DNA of 64,000 nucleotides from Lactuca virosa (Eukaryota; Streptophyta; Magnoliopsida; Asterales; Asteraceae), in the NCBI GenBank assembly GCA_928212115.1, contig CAKMRJ010005634.1:127560215-127624214 (forward strand). The letters are read 5' to 3'. Position 1 is the first letter of the stretch, and every line of letters starts with the position of its first letter. A program made the position numbers and the translations under genes. This document shows, in pieces, positions 1-12,538 of this stretch. The notes beneath the pieces were generated by a model. It was not told the origin of the DNA. It was given only the letters and a program-made list of their open reading frames with translations, and did not search any database.

Positions 1-2
1 AC

Positions 3-1520
3 GTGCATGAAGCTATGAAAGATGAAAGATGGAAGAAGGCAATCAAGGAAGAGATAGACGCCCTAATTAAAAATCATACGTGGGAGCTTGTAACGCTACC
101 TGCTGAAAAGAAAGTAGTGGGGTGCAGATGGATATTTACTGTGAAGTTAGATTCAAGTGGAAATATCGATCGGTTCAAGGCAAGACTCGTGGCAAAAGGG
201 TACACACAGAAATACGGAATTGACTACAGAGATACCTTTGCCCCGGTGGCAAAGATGAATACAATAAGAGTGCTATTTTCCATAGCAGCTAACGAAAATT
301 GGCCCTTGAGACAATTGGATGTAAAAAACGCGTTTCTAAACGGGTATCTAGAAGAAGAAGTCTACATGGAGGCTCCGCCAGGTATGAATTTTAATGGGAA
401 AGTTTGTAAGCTAAAAAAGGCGTTGTATGGGCTGAAGCAATCACCTCGAGCTTGGTTTGGTAGATTCTCGGCGTTCATGAAGAAGATTGGATACAAACAA
501 AGTGATGCAGACCATATCTTGTTTGTCAAAAATAAAAACAAGAAAATCACAGTTCTTGTAGTGTACGTAGATGATATGGTAGTAACAGGCAATGATGATG
601 AAGAAATAGCTAAACTTCAAGCAATGCTTGCCACTGAATTTGAATTAAAGGATTTGGGTGAGCTTAAGTATTTCTTGGGTATTGAAGTATCAAGGTCAAA
701 AACTGGGATCAATATGTGCCAGCGGAAATATATTCTAGACCTGTTAGCAGAAACTGGGATGCTTGATTGTAAGCCCATTGACACACCGATTGAAACAAAT
801 CATCGACTAGCCATATTACCAGATCAAGTCCCAACCAATAAAGAGAGATACCAAAAGCTTGTTGGAAAACTTATTTACTTGTCACACACGAGGCCTGACA
901 TTGCATATGATGTGAGTGTTGTCAGCAGATTCATGCATGCTCCTAGTGAAGAACATATGAAGGCAGTATATCGAATTCTTAGATATCTTAAAGCTACTCC
1001 TGGGAAAGGGTTGTTTTTTGGGAAGAATCAAGACCGTAGTTTGAAGGGATACACTGATGCAGATTGGGCAGGTGACCGAACAGATGGTAAATCTACTTCA
1101 GGGTATTTCACTTTTGTTGGAGGTAATTTGGTTACTTGGAGAAGTAAGAAACAAAAGGTGGTCTCAAGATCAAGTATAGAAGCTGAGTATAGAGGAATGG
1201 TGAATGGTGTATGCGAACTTCTGTGGATAAAGCGAATTCTTCGAGACATTGGTGTATCTCTAATGAGCCCTATTAAACTTTACTGTGATAACGAATCAGC
1301 TGTGAAGATAGCCAATAATCCTGTTCAACATGACAGGACTAAGCATGTTGAAATTGACAGACATTTCTTGAAGGATCACCTGGAGCGAAAAACAATAGAA
1401 TTGCCACATGTAAGCTCAGAAGATCAACTGGCGGATATGTTAACGAAAGCAGTATGTGGGAGAGTGTTTGAGTGCTCTCTTGACAAGCTGGGAATGTTGG
1501 ATATACATTCTCCACCTTGA
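3..1520 (+). CDS. Copia-1 pol, RT and RNase H part (5' end outside window)
   Basis: This is the 3' part of a Ty1/copia polyprotein, open for 505 codons and cut by the window edge. The reverse transcriptase shows a KARLVAKGYTQ motif, the motif A region QLDVKNAFLNGY, and the catalytic YVDDM at about 564-578. RNase H shows GYTDADWAG, a SSIEAEY region, YCDNESA, the HDRTKHVEIDRHF region and the terminal QLADMLTKA. It stops just before a polypurine tract and the 193-bp LTR. The same protein at 22,028-23,654 is frameshifted by two one-base losses near 22,970-23,005, so the better reading of this stretch is here. It is a mobile-element protein, not a host gene. Confidence 0.9.
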   Translation: MHEAMKDERWKKAIKEEIDALIKNHTWELVTLPAEKKVVGCRWIFTVKLDSSGNIDRFKARLVAKGYTQKYGIDYRDTFAPVAKMNTIRVLFSIAANENWPLRQLDVKNAFLNGYLEEEVYMEAPPGMNFNGKVCKLKKALYGLKQSPRAWFGRFSAFMKKIGYKQSDADHILFVKNKNKKITVLVVYVDDMVVTGNDDEEIAKLQAMLATEFELKDLGELKYFLGIEVSRSKTGINMCQRKYILDLLAETGMLDCKPIDTPIETNHRLAILPDQVPTNKERYQKLVGKLIYLSHTRPDIAYDVSVVSRFMHAPSEEHMKAVYRILRYLKATPGKGLFFGKNQDRSLKGYTDADWAGDRTDGKSTSGYFTFVGGNLVTWRSKKQKVVSRSSIEAEYRGMVNGVCELLWIKRILRDIGVSLMSPIKLYCDNESAVKIANNPVQHDRTKHVEIDRHFLKDHLERKTIELPHVSSEDQLADMLTKAVCGRVFECSLDKLGMLDIHSPP

Positions 1521-1527
1521 GGGGGAG

Positions 1528-1720
1528 TGTTAGCGAGAGCTATATGTAAAATTAGATAAGATTTGTTAATTATAGTAAAGATATTATTAGATCCTAGAAT
1601 TAAGGCCCAAGGAAAAATAGGTCGGTATCAATTCCCCTGTATAAATTCATGTATTGTGCTTGTAAAGGAAAAAGAAATTGGAAGATCCTTCCTCCATATT
1701 CACTCTGTTATCAAACTTCA
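1528..1720 (+). repeat. Copia-1 3' LTR (first copy)
   Basis: It starts TGTTAG directly after the polypurine tract GAGGGGGAG and ends CTTCA, a TG...CA LTR of 193 bp. It matches 23,662-23,853. A TATAAATT box lies in the middle. The element's host LINE resumes at 1,721. Confidence 0.88.
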
Positions 1721-2595
1721 GAAACAAATGGCCTTCAGTGATAATTGGAGGAAATGGATTCATGGATGTCTATCGTCCTCTAAAGCATCAATTTTGGTTA
1801 ATGGAACACCCACCGAAGAGTTTTCTATTACGAAAGGTGTGAGGCAAGGTGATCCGTTGTCTTCTTTTCTATTTATTATAGCCATGGAGGGTTTAAGTAT
1901 AGCTATCAAAAGTGTTTGTCAACAATCCCTGTTTAAAGGTATACAACTGCCTAACAATGGGCCCTGTCTCACACACTTGTTATATGCAGATGATGCCATT
2001 TTCATTGGAAAATGGGACAAATGTTGTATAAAAAATTTGGCTCGCATTCTGAAATGCTTTCATATTAGCTCGGGACTGAAAGTTAATTTCCATAAGTCAA
2101 GATTGTTTGGAATTGGAGTGACTGAAGATGACTGGAAGAGCAAGCAAAGATTATTGGTTGCTTGAAATGAGTGTTCCCATTCTTATACTTAGGTGTTCCG
2201 GTAAGGGCAAATTTGTCCCTAAAAAAGAATTTGAGACCAGTAATAGAAAAATTCCAATCAAGCTTATCTTTATGGAAAGCCAAAACACTGTCATTTGCAG
2301 GGCATCTCACACTTGTGAAGTCGGTACTAAACAGTCTCCCCACATATTATTTCTCTCTATTTAGGGCACCTCATCGTGTGATTGAAGATCTTGAGAAATT
2401 AAGGCGCAAGTTCTTGTGGGGCGATGATGACTCGAGGAAAAAAATCATTGGGTGTCATGGTCTAAGATAATAATGGATAAAAGAAGGAGGTTTGGGCGTT
2501 GGGTCCTTAATGGCACAAAACCTGGCACTTCTCACTAAATGGTTTTGGAGACTCAAAACCGAGACAAAGAGCCTATGGAAAGAATGTATCATGAG
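1721..2595 (+). pseudogene. L1-type LINE reverse transcriptase, C-terminal fragment (first copy)
   Basis: The translated sequence contains the non-LTR RT signatures GVRQGDPLSSFLF, YADDAIFIG and GLKVNFHKSRLFGIGV, then LSFAGHLTLVKSVLNSLP and FLWGDD. These are typical of plant L1 elements. The frame breaks at about 2,130 and again beyond 2,440. Its 5' half is not present here. In the second copy the 5' half lies on the other side of the Copia-1 insertion, at 18,486-19,210. Nothing suggests function. Confidence 0.85.
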
Positions 2596-2673
2596 TAGGG
2601 CTGTAAACAAACCAAACGAACACGAACAAGGTCTTGTTCATGTTCGTTCGTTTAAGTTAGCCGAACAACAAAC
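2596..2673. repeat. Short terminal fragment of an unclassified repeat (first copy)
   Basis: It begins TAGGGCTGTAAACAAACC and folds on itself through the GAACACGAACAAG / CTTGTTCATGTTC arms. It looks like one end of a hAT-like or similar DNA transposon wedged between the LINE fragment and the Copia-2 LTR. The same piece occurs at 24,733-24,811. Confidence 0.5.
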
Positions 2674-4847
2674 TGTTGGATTAGTGTCTAAGTCCGTAAC
2701 TATATTTGGTATGTACTTGACCCGAGTGTGCATGGTCCTTTTGGGTTGCCTTCACCAAAGCAACTTGACAAGGTAATTTGATATGAGAGAGAAGATATTA
2801 TGGTTTATTAATATATTATAAGAATAATATATTAAAGGAGAAATCATATTTATTTAATTAGTATTAGTCATAAATTAATTAGGAATTAATTTGGTGACTA
2901 AAGAGATTAATTAAATAAAGGGGTATAAACTGTCAAATGTGTGATAGTTGAGTTTTGGGCTGGGAAACCTAATGGACTAAGGGGGAACGAAATTATGATG
3001 AGGGATCATCATATTTTCGTCCAAGGGCCTCATTCCAGAAGGTTCCTTGGGCTGCTTGGTGGCTAAGCTATCCATTAGGGTTTAGACTGAAACCCTAGCA
3101 CCCTACAGTATAAATAGATGCCCTATGCTTCAATTTTAGGCCACTTGATTCCAAGGGAAACCCTAGGGCCGAAATTAGCATCCTTCCCCTCTCTCTCTTA
3201 ATTGCCTTCTTGCTTCAAGGTGTTTGTGAGCCATTAGAGGCACTACAATTGTGGTGCTTGCTTTCAAGAGTTCAAGAGATCAAGGAACTAGTTGTTATTG
3301 CAATATAACAACAAGGTATGTCTTCTACACTTCTATATGATTTTCGAAAATTATAGAAGCATGCTAGGGTTTATTTTGTGTTCATATAGTTGTATGTCTT
3401 ATAGTGAAAACATAGATCCAATTAGGGTTGCATGCACACATAGGATTGTTTGTATAAAACCTATCAGTGGTATCAGAGCCTTTGGTTTTTGTTTTCAATT
3501 TGATTTGATACATATTATGAATTTGACAAATTAGGGTTTATGGCAAGTAAACCCTAAGGCTTGGTGGTTTTCGAAAATAGGGTTAAGAAACCCTAGTTGG
3601 CGATTTTTTGTAGGGTTCTTAAACCTTTTTTGCCTAGCCTCCAAATTTCGAAATTAGGGTTATGAAACCCTAGGGATTTCGAAAATCCCTTGCCCCCCAA
3701 GACAAGATCCCAAAATTTTAGGGATTTGGATAATGCCATCTTTGTGATTATCAACTTAATTGTTTAAACTAGATAATTGAAGATCTTGAATTATCCTTTC
3801 CATAAATTTCGAAATCTAGGGGATAAAAGGATTAGGATAAATTAATTGTTTAATTTTATGATAATCCTTCATGATTTAATAATTTAAATTAATTGTTTAA
3901 TTTTGATAATTATTAAATCAAAGATTTTTGGTGTTTAAAATTTTAAATTAAATTGTCTAATTTTCGAAAATTTTAAATGCAACAAAGACACTAGTATTTT
4001 AAAATGTTTTAAAATACACCCTTATACAATTATGATATTATAAGATTAATTATTATATATATGTATAAGAATAAGCTAGTCTTATCGCTAGTAGGCCTCA
4101 TTCACGAAGCCAGTCTATAAGGTGGGTATAAGGTTGCTGCCTATAAAATGGCGCTTAATGGATGTACACTCACATCTACCGCTTGCTTGACTGGTGGAGG
4201 GTCGTTAGCCGAACGGATAGGATAGGGCACTTAATTCCTCATTATAAGTATAATGGAAATATTAAAGTAACTACATTGTTTTACAATTCCCACTCTTAGT
4301 TACTTTAGGGTAAAATGTGAAAATGATGCTATTCCATGGAATTACACTTTGTACCCCTGTCAAACGTTAGTGGAGCGTGCGTGGTTAACCAGCACACTAA
4401 TTTGGGATTGACATTGGTGACAAAGGGTGGCTCGATGTCTTATCATAGATCAATGGAGCGTGCGTGGCTAACCAGCACATTGATTAGGTGATGAAGACAT
4501 TGAGTGCACCATGATGATTCGCATGGTTATTCACAAACTTGTTTGCGATCCTCGGCATCCCAGTCGCAAATTTGAAGTGCATATCGAGATTTAAACATGC
4601 CATTGAAATGTTCAATGAATCTCAAAAGAAATCTAGGAATTTTCAAATACATTTAAAACTTAACCTCTTTTCGTTTTTCATGGTGAAAATTAGTGAATCG
4701 TCATTCACTTACCTTCAAATTATTTACTTTTAGATTACGGCATCCTTTTCTAAGTTGTAAATATTTGTTGGATCCTAGCCCTAATTTCTCATGTGGGTGT
4801 TTAATTAGGGATTCATTCTAATCAAACTTTGTTCCTTTCTATTTCAG

Positions 4848-7800
4848 ATGTCAAACGCAAACGCAAACAACAACACTTCTGGGTCATTCTCGTTGATGAA
4901 CCTGTGTCAAAAAGTGACATTTGATGGCTCGAACTTCAACGAGTGGATGAGATACATTCGCATGATAACTCGTTATGAGGACAAAGAATATGTCCTAGAC
5001 GAGAAGCTTGAAAGGATCAACCCAGAAGAAGCTACTCCTGAAGAGATGGCCGCCTTTGAGGCCCACGAGCGTGATGCAACGAAAGTTCATTGCATCATGT
5101 TGGCCACCATGAACCTCGAACTCCAAAAGTCCTATGAGGACATGTATCCATATGAGATGCATCAAGATTTGCTGGACAGGTACCACCAGAGCGCGAGGCA
5201 AGAGCGCTATGAGATCATCACCAACATGATCACCGCTAAGATGGGGAGTGGAGAATCCCTAACTGCTCATTTGCAAAGAATGCAAAGATATGTTGATCGT
5301 CTTCTCAAACTTAATGTTAAGTTTGATGAGGATTTGGCTATCGACATCATCCTCCACTCCTTGCCTTCCTGCTACAAGCCAGTTCAGAATGACCTACCAC
5401 ATGAATAAGGAAGAGGTCACCCTAAGTAAGCTTCAAGGGCTCCTGAGGAGGCAGCTGAGAGCAACCTCAAGGACAAATCTATTGCATCATCCTCTACTGT
5501 AACTGCTCCTGTGTTGGCAATTGGCCAAGGAAAGGGAAAGAAGAGGAAGGCTCCTTCCAAGAGCCACCATAAGGGTAAGACCCAAGATGGTTCCTCTTCT
5601 AGTGGAACCAAAGCAGGTTCTATTAAGCCCTCTTCTGACCCCAAGGAAGCAGAGTGCTTCTATTGCCACCAGAAGGGCCACTGGAAACGAAGCTGCCCTA
5701 AATATCTGCAAGATATTAAGGATGGGAAGATAAAGCCCACCTTTGCAGGTATGTATTTAATTAAATCTAATAACTCATCATTTGCTACTTCATGGGTTCT
5801 TGATACAGGGTGTGGTTACCACATTTGTTCTGCTATGCAGGGCCTAAACAGAAGTAGGGAAGTGGAGCATGGAAGGATAAGCTTGATCATGGGAAACAAG
5901 AAGTCTTCACCAGTAACCAAGATCGGAGTTTATTCCTTAGTGTTGAGTAATGGGTTAGGACTAGATTTAAATAATTGTTGCTATTCGCCAGATATGGCAA
6001 GGAACATCATTTCTTTTCATGGTTTATTTAGACAAGGTTTCAGATATTCATTTGATAATAGTAATGGTTCTATTAATGCTTATTTGAATGGTGTTTTTTA
6101 TTTCAATGCATTACCTTGTAATGGGATTTATGAATCTGTGTTAGTTATTGACAATTTAGGAAATGATGTTTTGAATATTGATTCGTCCACAAGTTTGGAC
6201 AAAGCATGCTTGTGGCATTGTCGCCTTGGCCATGTTAACAAGAAACGCATAGCCCAACTCCAAAAGGATGGAGTCTTGGAGTCATTCGACCTTAGGGACG
6301 ATGACGTGTGTGAGTCTTGTTTACTTGGGAAGATGACCAAGTCACCCTTTACTGGCACATGTGAAAGGGGTGAGGTTGTATTGGATCTCATACACACAGA
6401 TGTATGTGGACCCTTTAGATCCACCACAAGGGACGCTTGTCGCTTCTACGTGACTTTTACAGATGATTATAGCAGATATGGATATATCTACTTAATCAAG
6501 CAGAAGTCGAAACCTTTGAAAAGTTCAAAGAGTTCAAGAATGAAGTAGAGAATCAGTTGGGCAGGAAAATCAAGATGCTTCGATCTGATCGAGGGGGAGA
6601 GTACCTAAGTCTTGAGTTTCACGACTATCTGAAAGAGTGTGGAATAGTTTCACAATTGACGCCTCCTAGAACGCCACAATTGAATGGTGTGGCTGAGAGA
6701 CGTAATCGAACCTTGTTGGACATGGTTCGCTCTATGATGAGTCGTGCTTCGTTACCAATCTCATTCTGGGGGTATGCCTTGGAGACTGCCGCCCATATCC
6801 TTAACTTAGTTCCCACCAAGAAGGTTACCAAAACACCTCACGAGATGTGGACAGGGAAAGCTCCCTCGTTAGCACATATCAAGGTTTGGGGTTGTGAAGC
6901 TTTCGTAAGACGAGAGACTCACGACAAGCTAGAACCTCGTAGTGAGAAGTGTTATTTCATCGGCTATCCACAGAAGTCTTTTGGTTATCTCTTCTATAGA
7001 CCAAATGACAATGTTGTCTTTGTTGCTAGGAGAGGGGTTTTCAGAGAAAGAGAACTCATAAGCCAAGAAGACAGTGGGAGTCAGATTGACCTTGAAGAGC
7101 TTCAAGAGTCAGGAGAAGAAGGAACCTCTGACACTGGCATGCAACCTGAGGAGGAAACTCCTGTTGAACCTATTGACCAGTCCTTACCTCTTAGACGTTC
7201 AAGTAGAGTTGTTGTTCCACCCCAGTTTTATGGTTTCCATATTACTATTGACGGGGATACGTTTATTAGTGATAGTACACTAGTAAATTTGGACGAACCT
7301 AACAGCTACAAGGAAGCCATGGCAGGCCCAGAGTCTGTTAAATGGAAAGAGGCAATGGACAGCGAGATTCAGTCCATGTATGACAACCAAGTTTGGAATT
7401 TGGTTGACAATGTGCCAGGTCGTAAGACGGTCGGGTGCAAGTGGATCTTCAAGAAGAAGACAGACATGGATGGGAAAGTGCACACTTATAAAGCGCGATT
7501 GGTCGCGAAGGGCTTTACTCAAACTCCTGGAGTTGACTATGATGAGACCTTCTCACCAGTTGCGAAAATAAAGTCTATTAGGGTAATGCTTGCGATAGCT
7601 GCGTTTCATGATTATGAAATTTGGCAGATGGACGTAAAAAACCGCTTTCCTAAATGGGAAGTTGGCTGAGGATGTTTACATGAATCAGCCAGAGGGTTTT
7701 GTCGATGCAAAGCATCCAAATAGAGTGTGCAAGCTTGAGAAATCCATTTATGGATTAAAGCAAGCGTCTCGCAGATGGAATCTTTGTTTTGACGAGAAGG

Positions 7801-8876
7801 TCAAAGAGTTTGGTTTTCTGCGAAATGAAGATGAGTCATGTGTATATGTCAAGGCCAGTGGGAGTATAGTGAGCTTCCTCGTATTGTATGTCGATGACAT
7901 ACTACTCATAGGAAACGACATCCCAACATTGCAGGAGGTCAAGTCCTGGCTTGGGAAGTGTTTCGCTATGAAGGACCTCGGAGAGGCTGCATATATTCTG
8001 GGAATAAGGATAGTGAGAGACAGAAGTAAGAGACTGATAGGACTCAGTCAGGATACATACTTGGAAAGGGTACTAAAACGTTTTAGTATGGAAAATTCCA
8101 AGAAAGGGGAGTTACCAATCCAATGCAATACCAAACTGAGTAAGACTCAGAGCCCGAGTACAGAGGCAGAAATAGCTGATATGAGCCGAGTACCTTACGC
8201 TTCCGCAGTTGGCTCAATTATGTACGCTATGACTGTACTCGCCCTGATGTGGCTTTCGCTTTGAGCATGGTCAGCAGATATCAAGGGAATCCTGGTAGGG
8301 CACATTGGATTGCTGTCAAGAATATTCTTAAGTACCTACGAAGGACTAAGGAATGGTTTCTAGTCCTGGGTGGGAGTGATGACTTAAGGGTGCGAGGGTA
8401 CAGTGACGCTAGTTTCCAGACAGATCGGGATAATTACCGATCGCAGTCGGGCTGGGTCTTTACCCTGAATGGAGGAGCAGTGACTTGGAAAAGTTCCAAG
8501 CAAGAAACCGTAGCTGATTCAACGTGCGAATCAGAGTACATTGCGGCAAGCGAGGCGTCAAAGGAGGCTATATGGTTGAAGAACTTCATTGGAGACCTTG
8601 GAGTTGTGTCCATCCATAAAGGAGCCCATGGAAATTTTCTGTGATAATGAAGGAGCGGTTGCCTTAACCAAGGAACCAAGGGATCATGGCAGATCTCGAC
8701 ATATCGACAGGAAATACCATTTTATTAGACATCGGGTAGAAGAGGGACTCCTCGTTGTGAAGAGGGTATCGTCAGAAGATAACCCAGCAGATCCCCTCAC
8801 GAAGGGACTGAGTAGGGTTAAACATTTGCAGCACGCTAGGAGCGTAGGGCTGAAGGACGATATTAGTTTAGATTAG
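4848..8876 (+). pseudogene. Copia-2 gag-pol, frameshifted copy
   Basis: It has the same polyprotein content as the unbroken gene at 26,992-31,017: gag, CCHC knuckle, DTG protease, integrase, reverse transcriptase and RNase H in copia order. Six length changes break the frame, near 5,377, 5,451, 6,509, 7,638, 8,232 and 8,608. Substitutions are few by comparison. That ratio is more typical of uncorrected long-read errors or a very young copy than of old decay. Each segment between breaks remains open. Confidence 0.9.
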
Positions 8877-9400
8877 ATAGGTAGGAAACTTGTAATGGAT
8901 GATCATGTATTCAACATTTGATGATTAAATAAAGGTGTGTTATTTATAAGAAAGCTTCTATCTTGTGTTGATTATTTATCTATTGTTTCAATTTTGCATG
9001 TTTTGACTTCCTGAATAATAAGATTATTCGAACAGTCCACAATCGTTAATATGTTTGGAAGTAGATATGAAGGAAGATTGTCATAAATTTGTTTGTAGAT
9101 TGTCTGAAAAGTTTTAGACATAGCAAAGGTTTGCTGCAAAGTTTATGAGTGCTTATGAATTTGTATTGAGCATTGGAATAGACCCACACTTGCTGGTATC
9201 ACTTCATGAATGTTATCACAAGTGATCGCAAGATGATAATATCATATAATCTTTAAACCTAGAGATATGGTTATTGTTTGCTAGTTGATTATACATTGAT
9301 AATGCGAAAAACGCATCAGTAACTTGATGTTATAAAACACATTATTGTGTGTGGTTTAACTAGTAAATGATAAAGCATATTAGTCGACGTTTTTCTGTTC

Positions 9401-9423
9401 CTTTTATTCTATGAGAATAAAAG
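9401..9423 (+). other. Stem-loop in Copia-2 3' noncoding region (first copy)
   Basis: The arms CTTTTATTCT and AGAATAAAAG form a perfect 10-bp stem with an ATG loop. A second hairpin (ATGCTAA...TTAGCAT) follows at about 9,539-9,564. Both are conserved at 31,542-31,564 and about 31,679-31,704 in the second copy. Confidence 0.6.
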
Positions 9424-10500
9424 CGATATCTTGGCCACTTGATGATTTGGTTTGACTTATGTGTCGGGCCCGGTCAGGATGAAGTTGATGTGTTCAACTG
9501 AGTTCTATGTCGAACAAATCAGAGATCAAGAAATAAAATGCTAAACAATAAGTATTGTTAGCATGATATCTAGAACAGAGGATTATACGATCCCTTATCT
9601 GAAGGACAGATTATTGGTCAGAGTTGACAGCGGCTATTGAAAGCTACGATTGCTAATCGGATACGGAAGTCATATGTGAGATGTGGTTACTAGACTTATC
9701 CAAGTGGGAGACTGTTGGATTAGTGTCTAAGTCCGTAACTATATTTGGTATGTACTTGACCCGAGTGTGCATGGTCCTTTTGGGTTGCCTTCACCAAAGC
9801 AACTTGACAAGGTAATTTGATATGAGAGAGAAGATATTATGGTTTATTATATATTATAAGAATAATATATAAAGGAGAAATCATATTTATTTAATTAGTA
9901 TTAGTCATAAATTAATTAGGAATAATTTGGTGACTAAAGAGATTAATTAAATAAAGGGGTATAAACTGTCAATGTGTGATAGTTGAGTTTTGGGCTGGGA
10001 AACCTAATGGACTAAGGGGGAACGAAATTATGATGAGGGATCATCATATTTTCGTCCAAGGGCCTCATTCCAGAAGGTTCCTTGGGCTGCTTGGTGGCTA
10101 AGCTATCCATTAGGGTTTAGACTGAAACCCTAGCACCCTACAGTATAAATAGATGCCCTATGCTTCAATTTTAGGCCACTTGATTCCAAGGGAAACCCTA
10201 GGGCCGAAATTAGCATCCTTCCCCCTCTCTCTCTTAATTGCCTTCTTTGCTTCAAGTTTTGTGACCATTAGAGGCACTACAATTGTGGGTGCTTGCTTTC
10301 AAGAGTTCAAGAGATAAGAAACTAGTTGTTATGGCAATATAACAACAAAGGTATGCTTCTACACTTCTATATAGTTTTCGAAAAATTAAGAAGCATGCTA
10401 GGGTTTATTTTGGGTTCATATAGTTGTATGTCTTATAGTGAAAACATAGATCCAATTAGGGTTGCATGCACACATAGGATTGTTTGTATAAAACCTATCA

Positions 10501-10671
10501 GGAACCTGTCAACCAAATGATAAACCAAGATACAAACTCGGTAGTAGCTAAAGGCTACGTCAGATTCCTGGTATTGATTACACAACTGACATTTATTCCC
10601 CAGTTGTCAAACATAACTTCCATTCGTGTGTTTGTTGGGGGTTGGTTGCTTCTAACGATTTTGAGTTAGAA
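10501..10671 (+). pseudogene. Start of Copia-3 pol fragment, cut by gap
   Basis: It directly follows the Copia-2 LTR end (CCTATCA) and matches 32,650-32,818, the start of the copia RT region. It carries at least six one-to-few-base length differences over 170 bp, the densest cluster in the duplicated block, and runs into the Ns. Confidence 0.85.
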
Positions 10672-10684
10672 NNNNNNNNNNNNN
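10672..10684. other. Assembly gap of 13 N
   Basis: Thirteen N characters separate the damaged copy from unrelated AT-rich sequence. The left side breaks in mid-pol of Copia-3, whose continuation is seen only in the second copy. Confidence 0.99.
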
Positions 10685-11204
10685 AAAAATATTAAATTGT
10701 CATATTAAAATCTGTGAAACACTTTAAAAATGTTGTAAAAAATTTTAGAAATAAATGTATGAAAGTTATAAAAAAATTATATGAAAATGTTAAAAAAACA
10801 AGTTAAAAACTTGTCAGAAAATTTTAAACATTTATAAAATATTGGTTTAAAAGCACTTATATTAAAATTATATGAAAGTACAAAAAACAGTTAAAAAAAA
10901 TTATAAGTAAAGTTTAAAACATCGTATTAAAAAAAACCGGTAGCAAAAAATATCATAAAATGTTGTAAGAAATTATAAAATTCTTAAGAAATTTGTAAAA
11001 AAAAAAAAAAATTGTTCACATTTAGAAAACTTTCTTTTTGTACACATTAAACCATTTAACGTGTTAAATATGTTCACATATTACCATTGTCACCTGCTAT
11101 AATGTATACAAAAAAAATGAAGTTACCTAAACATGAACAGACGAAAATGTAATTACCCTCACAATTCATTTTCCCGTATATAATTTACATATATTGATGT
11201 TATA
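10685..11204. other. AT-rich noncoding stretch
   Basis: It is very A-rich, with recurring AAAATTATAAAA-like strings and poly-A runs. No reading frame, RNA gene or recognisable element was seen. Confidence 0.6.
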
Positions 11205-11714
11205 TAGAAATGATCGTAGGTACGGTTATTGATTGAGAAATTAGAAAGAAAAAAAAATACCTTATATGGTATATAATTTACATATATTGATGTTATATAG
11301 AATTGGAAAAAAAAATTGACATCTACTGAATACTAGTTTTTGTTTAAATGTATGACGATGTAATAAGGAAATGTGTATATTACCCAGAAATATCATAAGG
11401 TATAGGTTAGTTTTTGAAAGAAAGAAAATATATTTTATGTTCTTCAAGGATCGAATCAGTTGTTTTTTACTTACCGAATTAGATATATAGACCGAGTCAG
11501 CCGATTTTTTGGTTTAGTAAACGGGCTGATCGGACCAAATAAGCAAAAATTGCTACTCGACCCGTCAACCTAATATAAACAAGCTCTAAGATAAATACAA
11601 AACCATCACCTCCATCCGTTTTCTTAGAAAAATTGATCCCACTCCAACTCTCGCCTTTCACCTCTTTCATCCCCTTCAAGCTTCCACAATCATACTTAGT
11701 TCATCCCGTTAGAA

Positions 11715-11896
11715 ATGGAAAGTTCTTTGGCTTCGTACCTCTATGAGCACTACATTCTTGGAATCAAGGAGGAAGGCATCTACCTCCCTACAGTTATTCT
11801 TCTCCAAGACGACTGCACCTTGAAATCTCAATGGACCTGCGACTTAGTGAAGGACCGAAAATATGTTCAAATGTTTTGGTGTTCTTGTAAGGTATT
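11715..11896 (+). pseudogene. DRP4-like first exon, left arm of inverted repeat
   Basis: It encodes a start equivalent to the exon at 37,796-37,983 (MESSLASYLYE... then GIYLPTVILLQDDC). The region aligned to the dynamin P-loop reads LQDDCTLKS, so the glycines of a GxxxxGKS loop are missing. After LKSQ a deletion shifts the frame relative to the single copy, and the following residues do not match. A splice-donor-like AAGGTATT at about 11,889-11,896 matches the donor of the single copy. It is a non-functional exon copy. Transcription in either direction would include the opposite arm. Confidence 0.65.
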
Positions 11897-12478
11897 TTTT
11901 TTCCAAAACATTCCATCTTAATTATGATTCATACTTTACATCCAATTTCTGCATATCCTAAATCCATTCTAGTGGAATTCACCTCTTCTCTCATTCTTTA
12001 AGTCATCATGTGTGCTCATTTCTAATTGTTTCATTAAGATTTCTCATGAATGTCATTACAAAAGAATATGTAATTAAATCAGTATAACCATACCTACTTG
12101 GAGTTTTTTTTGTGTCACCATTTAGAACATAGTCATATTCTATGCGCGCCTCATTTTCTACTTGATGGGTCTTATATCTGTTTTTGTCTCATCATCTACC
12201 AAGCAGATATATGTAAACTGTAATTAGGATTTTGTATAGGCAACAGTTCAACATTAAGATTAGTTCCCTATTAGTTTTCTTTACACTAGAATCTTATATG
12301 TGTTCTAATTCATGGCATGTTACTCTTTTGGTTATGCATATAGAAAGAAGCTCTCTAATTTCTTGTTTCAATTGTCTTTCTTCAACATGAATGATATGAA
12401 CTGTATAAAAGCATTGTGAATGTCTCATAGGTCTAATTGATCTTAATCTTTTGACACTATTTACAAAGTAATCGAAGA

Positions 12479-12480
<2 letters not shown>

Positions 12481-12535
<55 letters not shown>
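12481..12535. repeat. (TA)n microsatellite at the inverted-repeat centre
   Basis: About 25 TA units lie exactly at the turning point of the 2.6-kb inverted repeat. Confidence 0.95.

Positions 12536-12538
<3 letters not shown>

Larger units (their letters stand above)
2674..10500 (+). mobile_element. Copia-2 retrotransposon, first (damaged) copy
   Basis: The 5' LTR is 2,674-3,466 (793 bp), followed by a tRNA-Met PBS at 3,467-3,480. The leader holds twin hairpins (4,367-4,400 and 4,450-4,483). Gag-pol follows with frameshifts, then a noncoding 3' region with two hairpins. The polypurine tract is at 9,701-9,712 and the 3' LTR at 9,713-10,500 (788 bp). Every part is matched by the intact copy at 24,812-32,649. 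Confidence 0.92.
1..10671. repeat. Near-identical second copy of 22,137-32,818, ending at a sequence gap
   Basis: Base 1 corresponds to 22,137 and base 10,671 to 32,818. The order is the same in both: Copia-1 3' end, LINE fragment, short repeat, Copia-2, start of Copia-3 pol. The net length difference is only about 11 bp. Most differences I can see are single-base insertions or deletions, often in homopolymers, and they become denser toward the gap at 10,672. This fits either a true segmental duplication or an unmerged, poorly polished contig end. The sequence alone cannot decide. Confidence 0.93.
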
